Source: Paenibacillus sp. DMB5
GTDB lineage: Bacteria > Bacillota > Bacilli > Paenibacillales > Paenibacillaceae
Direction of reading: 5' to 3'
Assembly: GCF_001517085.1 (NCBI RefSeq)
Contig: NZ_LRAC01000130.1
Coordinates: 28,231 to 92,230, forward strand
Length of the DNA: 64,000 nt
Numbering within the stretch: the stretch's first letter is position 1; each line of letters opens with the position of its first letter. A model generated the notes under the pieces. The model had not been told where the DNA came from and did not search any database. It saw nothing but the letters and a program-made list of their open reading frames with translations. Made by a program: the position numbers and the translations under genes. This document shows positions 61,823 to 64,000 of this stretch, one piece after another.

Positions 61823-61892
61823 CTGGTTATCTTTTATTCATTTTGCCGGAATGGTTACTCCGGTCTGGTCACACCATTTAGGCAGATCCAGG

Positions 61893-62552
61893 TTACATCC
61901 GGTTACGGTTGTAGAGATCCGGGTCGCTTCCGGCATTCATTGAACCTCTGTTGCCCAGCGTATTCCCTACTGTGGTATCATCCGGAGTAAGGTCAGGGTT
62001 GGTAGCCCCTCTGTCCGCCAGTGTATCTGAGGCAGTATTTGTATTGTAAATAGAGTCATACCGGCTGGCGTTCAATGAACGGTTACCGCGGAAGACATCA
62101 TGGATTGCATTCCCTCTTCCGTTGTCATCGACAAGAACGAGGATTTTCCCGCTGTCGACATAACCTTCATATTCACGCGCTTCGTCCTCCGGAATGCCCA
62201 GGCCAATCAGGCCGCCAACAAGTCCGCCCGCGCCTGCACCGATAGCTGCACCTGTCAGTGTAGCCACAATCGGTCCGGCTGCGAGAATTGGTCCGATGCC
62301 CGGTATGGCAAGCGCCCCGATTCCGGCAAGCAGTCCGGCAACCCCGCCGACTACACCGCCTGTAGCAGCACCGGTTGCTACACCTTCCGGCGCCATGGTG
62401 CCTGTATCTTCAGAAATACTTTGTAATTCATCACGGTCTCTGGTAATGATAGATATTTCATCGTTTCTGATGCCCTTGCTCTGCAGATCTTCAATTGCTC
62501 TGGTTGCTTCTTGTTCCGTATCAAAGATGCCTACGATTTTTTTGGTAGTCAC
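61893..62552 (-). CDS. General stress protein, YflT/YsnF-like
   Basis: A 219-residue protein. KKIVGIFDTEQEATRAIEDL then QSKGIRNDEISIITRDRD is the YflT heat-induced stress domain. The middle (about 55-120) is Gly/Ala-rich with glycine zippers (GATGGVVGGVAGLLAGIGAL; GAAIGAGAGGLVGGLIGLGI). EDEAREYEGYVDSGKILVLV and an Asn/Thr/Asp-rich tail follow. The GTG start follows AAGGAGGG. It may be expressed under general stress; a SigB-like or SigA promoter lies upstream. Confidence 0.88.
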   Translation of the reverse strand: MTTKKIVGIFDTEQEATRAIEDLQSKGIRNDEISIITRDRDELQSISEDTGTMAPEGVATGAATGGVVGGVAGLLAGIGALAIPGIGPILAAGPIVATLTGAAIGAGAGGLVGGLIGLGIPEDEAREYEGYVDSGKILVLVDDNGRGNAIHDVFRGNRSLNASRYDSIYNTNTASDTLADRGATNPDLTPDDTTVGNTLGNRGSMNAGSDPDLYNRNRM

Positions 62553-62589
62553 TTGAAGCCCTCCTTCGTAATTGTCGTTCGCTACATTA

Positions 62590-62614
62590 TTACCCTATAA
62601 TCGTTCAGTCAAAC
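62590..62614 (-). promoter_or_regulatory. Possible SigB-like promoter of the YflT-like gene
   Basis: Minus strand GTTTGA (62609-62614), 13 bases, GGGTAA (62590-62595), fits the SigB-type GTTT-N12-15-GGGWAW pattern. An overlapping SigA reading (TTGACT-N17-TAATGT) is also possible. Whether this organism has SigB is unknown. Confidence 0.45.
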
Positions 62615-62751
62615 AGTGTACAGGGATGGGATGACAATTTGAAAGAGGAACAGACATCAAGTGCAATCTGTTTAGTTGAATGAACCCTACTTAATTGCGG
62701 TGTTAATCCACTTCTGCGGACAATAGTCTATTGCTAAGGAATCTATACAGA

Positions 62752-64000
62752 TCATTTATTGCCTGGCCGGGTCCGGCTGGTAGCTACTGCCTGCAGCGGA
62801 TCATCCGGCCAGTAGTGCTTGGGATACCTCCCCTTCAGATCCTTCTTCACCTCAAAGTAAGTACTGCGCCAAAAGCTCCCCAGATCAGCGGTTACCTGCA
62901 TGGGGCGCCTTGCCGGCGATAGCAGGTGCAGCAGTACCGGAACCTGCCCCATCCCGATCCGCGGCGTATCCACCTGGCCGAACATTTCCTGCAGCCTAAC
63001 AGCCAAAACAGGAGCTTCCGGGTTGCTGTAATCAAGCGGCACACGTGATCCGCTGGGTACCGTTATGTGAGTAGGGGCTTCCCGGTCAAGCATCTGCCGG
63101 CTGTTCCAGTCCAGCATCCCTTCAAGCGCTTTGGACAGCGGCAGACGCTGCAGATCCCGCAAATTGCGCATCCCCTGCAGATAGGGGCGAAGCCAGTCCC
63201 CTAATGTATTTAGCAAAGCTTCATCCGAGACATCCGGCCAGTCTTTTCTGACCTTATGCATAAAAGCCATCCGTTGACGCAGCTGAGCCGTACCTTTATC
63301 CCACGGCAGCATATCCAGGCCCTCTTCAGCAATAACGGACAGCAGTACCTCCTCTATCTCCTCTGCTTCCGGGCGCTCATGCGTCGTTTCCTTTAATACC
63401 AGTGCGCCGAACATCGTCCGCCGGTGCGCCTTCACGCTGCCGCTCTCTTTGTCCCAGAAGACAGCCCGTTCCTCGGTCAGGCTGTCTGCATGATGCAGGA
63501 GCAGCTCCGCTTCGGGCAGCTCCGCAGCCAGCAGTATCCGTCCCTGCCCGGCGCGGTCATCCACGCCAGCGGCAACGATGAAGGCCGAGCGGGCCAGCGG
63601 CTGCCCTCGCGCATCGCCGCCCCCCGGCCGCCGGACAGCAGAAACGCGCCGTCCCCGCGTTTCTGGCCTACCCGGTCGGGGTAGGCGAACGACAACAGCA
63701 GGCCTATGCGGCTGAGGTCGCCGGGCATTGTCTCCGGCGCAACCTTCAGCTGCGCCAGAAGACCCTGGCTCTCGCGCTGCACCGCGCGCAGAGCCGCCGG
63801 GTCCGCGCTCCCGCTTGCGCCGGAGCGCTCAAAAGCAAAGCGAGCGCCTCCACGCGGAGCGTGATGTCGCTGCCCTGATCCGCGGGACCCTTGAACAGGT
63901 CCCGCTCCTGCAGCAGCGCCGCCAGCCGGCAGGCGAGCGGCGCTTCGCCAAGCAGAGCCGCGCGCAGCAGCATATGCGCGGCGCGCGGGTGTGCGCCGAG
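62752..64000 (-). pseudogene. hrpB: ATP-dependent helicase HrpB C-terminal part, two frameshifts, cut by the window edge
   Basis: The C-terminal part of an HrpB-type DEAH helicase. Three overlapping frames read in order HMLLRAALLGEAPLACRLAA (63973 down), MQRESQGLLAQLKVAPETMP then RIGLLLSFAYPDRVGQKRGD, and VDDRAGQGRILLAAELPEAE to the C-terminal DLGSFWRSTYFEVKKDLKGR and YPKHYWPDDPLQAVATSRTR. The last are HrpB signatures (KxELrgRYPkHyWPddP). One G missing near 63810 and one C missing near 63602 restore a single frame (AQAGSADPAALRAVQRESQG; GQPLARSAFIVAAGVDDRAG). The N-terminal helicase domains lie beyond the window. Confidence 0.85.

Larger units (their letters stand above)
61118..61892. other. 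775-bp A+T-rich spacer upstream of rtp
   Basis: The spacer has no convincing gene apart from a doubtful 38-codon frame. It contains a 17-bp direct repeat (61398-61414 and 61689-61705), a 9-bp tandem array (61614-61694), a perfect 15-bp inverted repeat (61637-61651 and 61673-61687), and the YflT-gene terminator at 61788-61822. It is the best candidate for a Ter-like fork-arrest region in the window. Confidence 0.6.

Overview
The window reads as chromosomal DNA of an endospore-forming Gram-positive bacterium, most likely Paenibacillus or a close relative. Supporting signs are strong AGGAGG-type ribosome sites, frequent TTG and GTG starts, a GerA-type germinant receptor operon, a DUF421/DUF1657 pair, a YteA-like DksA/TraR protein, a replication terminator protein (RTP) homologue and many GH/AraC/Gfo-Idh-MocA genes. 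The species call is inference. I see no rRNA, tRNA, CRISPR array, prophage or insertion sequence.

Layout, left to right. 0-7.5 kb: a DUF3977 protein, a membrane metallophosphoesterase, a bacteriohemerythrin behind an FNR-like site, a poly(ADP-ribose) glycohydrolase with an NrtR-like Nudix regulator, a cation efflux protein, ferritin and a NagZ-type lipoprotein. 7.5-13.4 kb: a large exported protein (frameshifted) with a YknXYZ/MacAB-like ABC export system. 13.6-18.6 kb: an AraC regulator divergent from a GH42 beta-galactosidase, a 0.9 kb spacer with repeats, then azlCD. 18.6-22.1 kb: a MoxR / DUF58 (frameshifted) / DUF4129 operon. 22.1-27.2 kb: a DUF421 gene leading a gerA-type operon, with a divergent DUF1657 gene. 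27.2-32.4 kb: sugar or polyol oxidoreductases and an isomerase with an AraC regulator. 32.5-39.7 kb: a WG-repeat surface protein, a LysR/EamA pair, a CuAO-stalk protein, a Fur-controlled siderophore-binding lipoprotein and a VanX-like dipeptidase. 39.8-48.8 kb: a TetR/MFS pair, small proteins, a ROK kinase, a three-gene ABC transporter (ATPase frameshifted), and a GTP cyclohydrolase II divergent from an HxlR regulator. 48.8-56.7 kb: an ECF sigma / anti-sigma / ABC operon, a glycosyltransferase, and a GlcT-like antiterminator / EIIA / EIIBC PTS operon with its own antiterminator-target leader. 56.7-64 kb: a hybrid histidine kinase, a DivIVA-like protein, a YteA-like protein, the RTP homologue with an unusual repeat-rich 0.77 kb spacer, a YflT-like stress protein and a frameshifted hrpB fragment running off the window.

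Two points stand out. First, the DNA upstream of the RTP homologue holds a degenerate 9-bp tandem array, a perfect 15-bp inverted repeat, a 17-bp direct repeat and two oppositely oriented stretches resembling the Bacillus subtilis Ter consensus; it is a candidate fork-arrest region. Second, four genes (exported protein, DUF58, ABC ATPase, hrpB twice) each regain a full family-like protein if one base is added at a short run. Five one-base deletions in 64 kb suggest residual sequencing error rather than five real pseudogenes. All calls come from reading the sequence; no database search was run.
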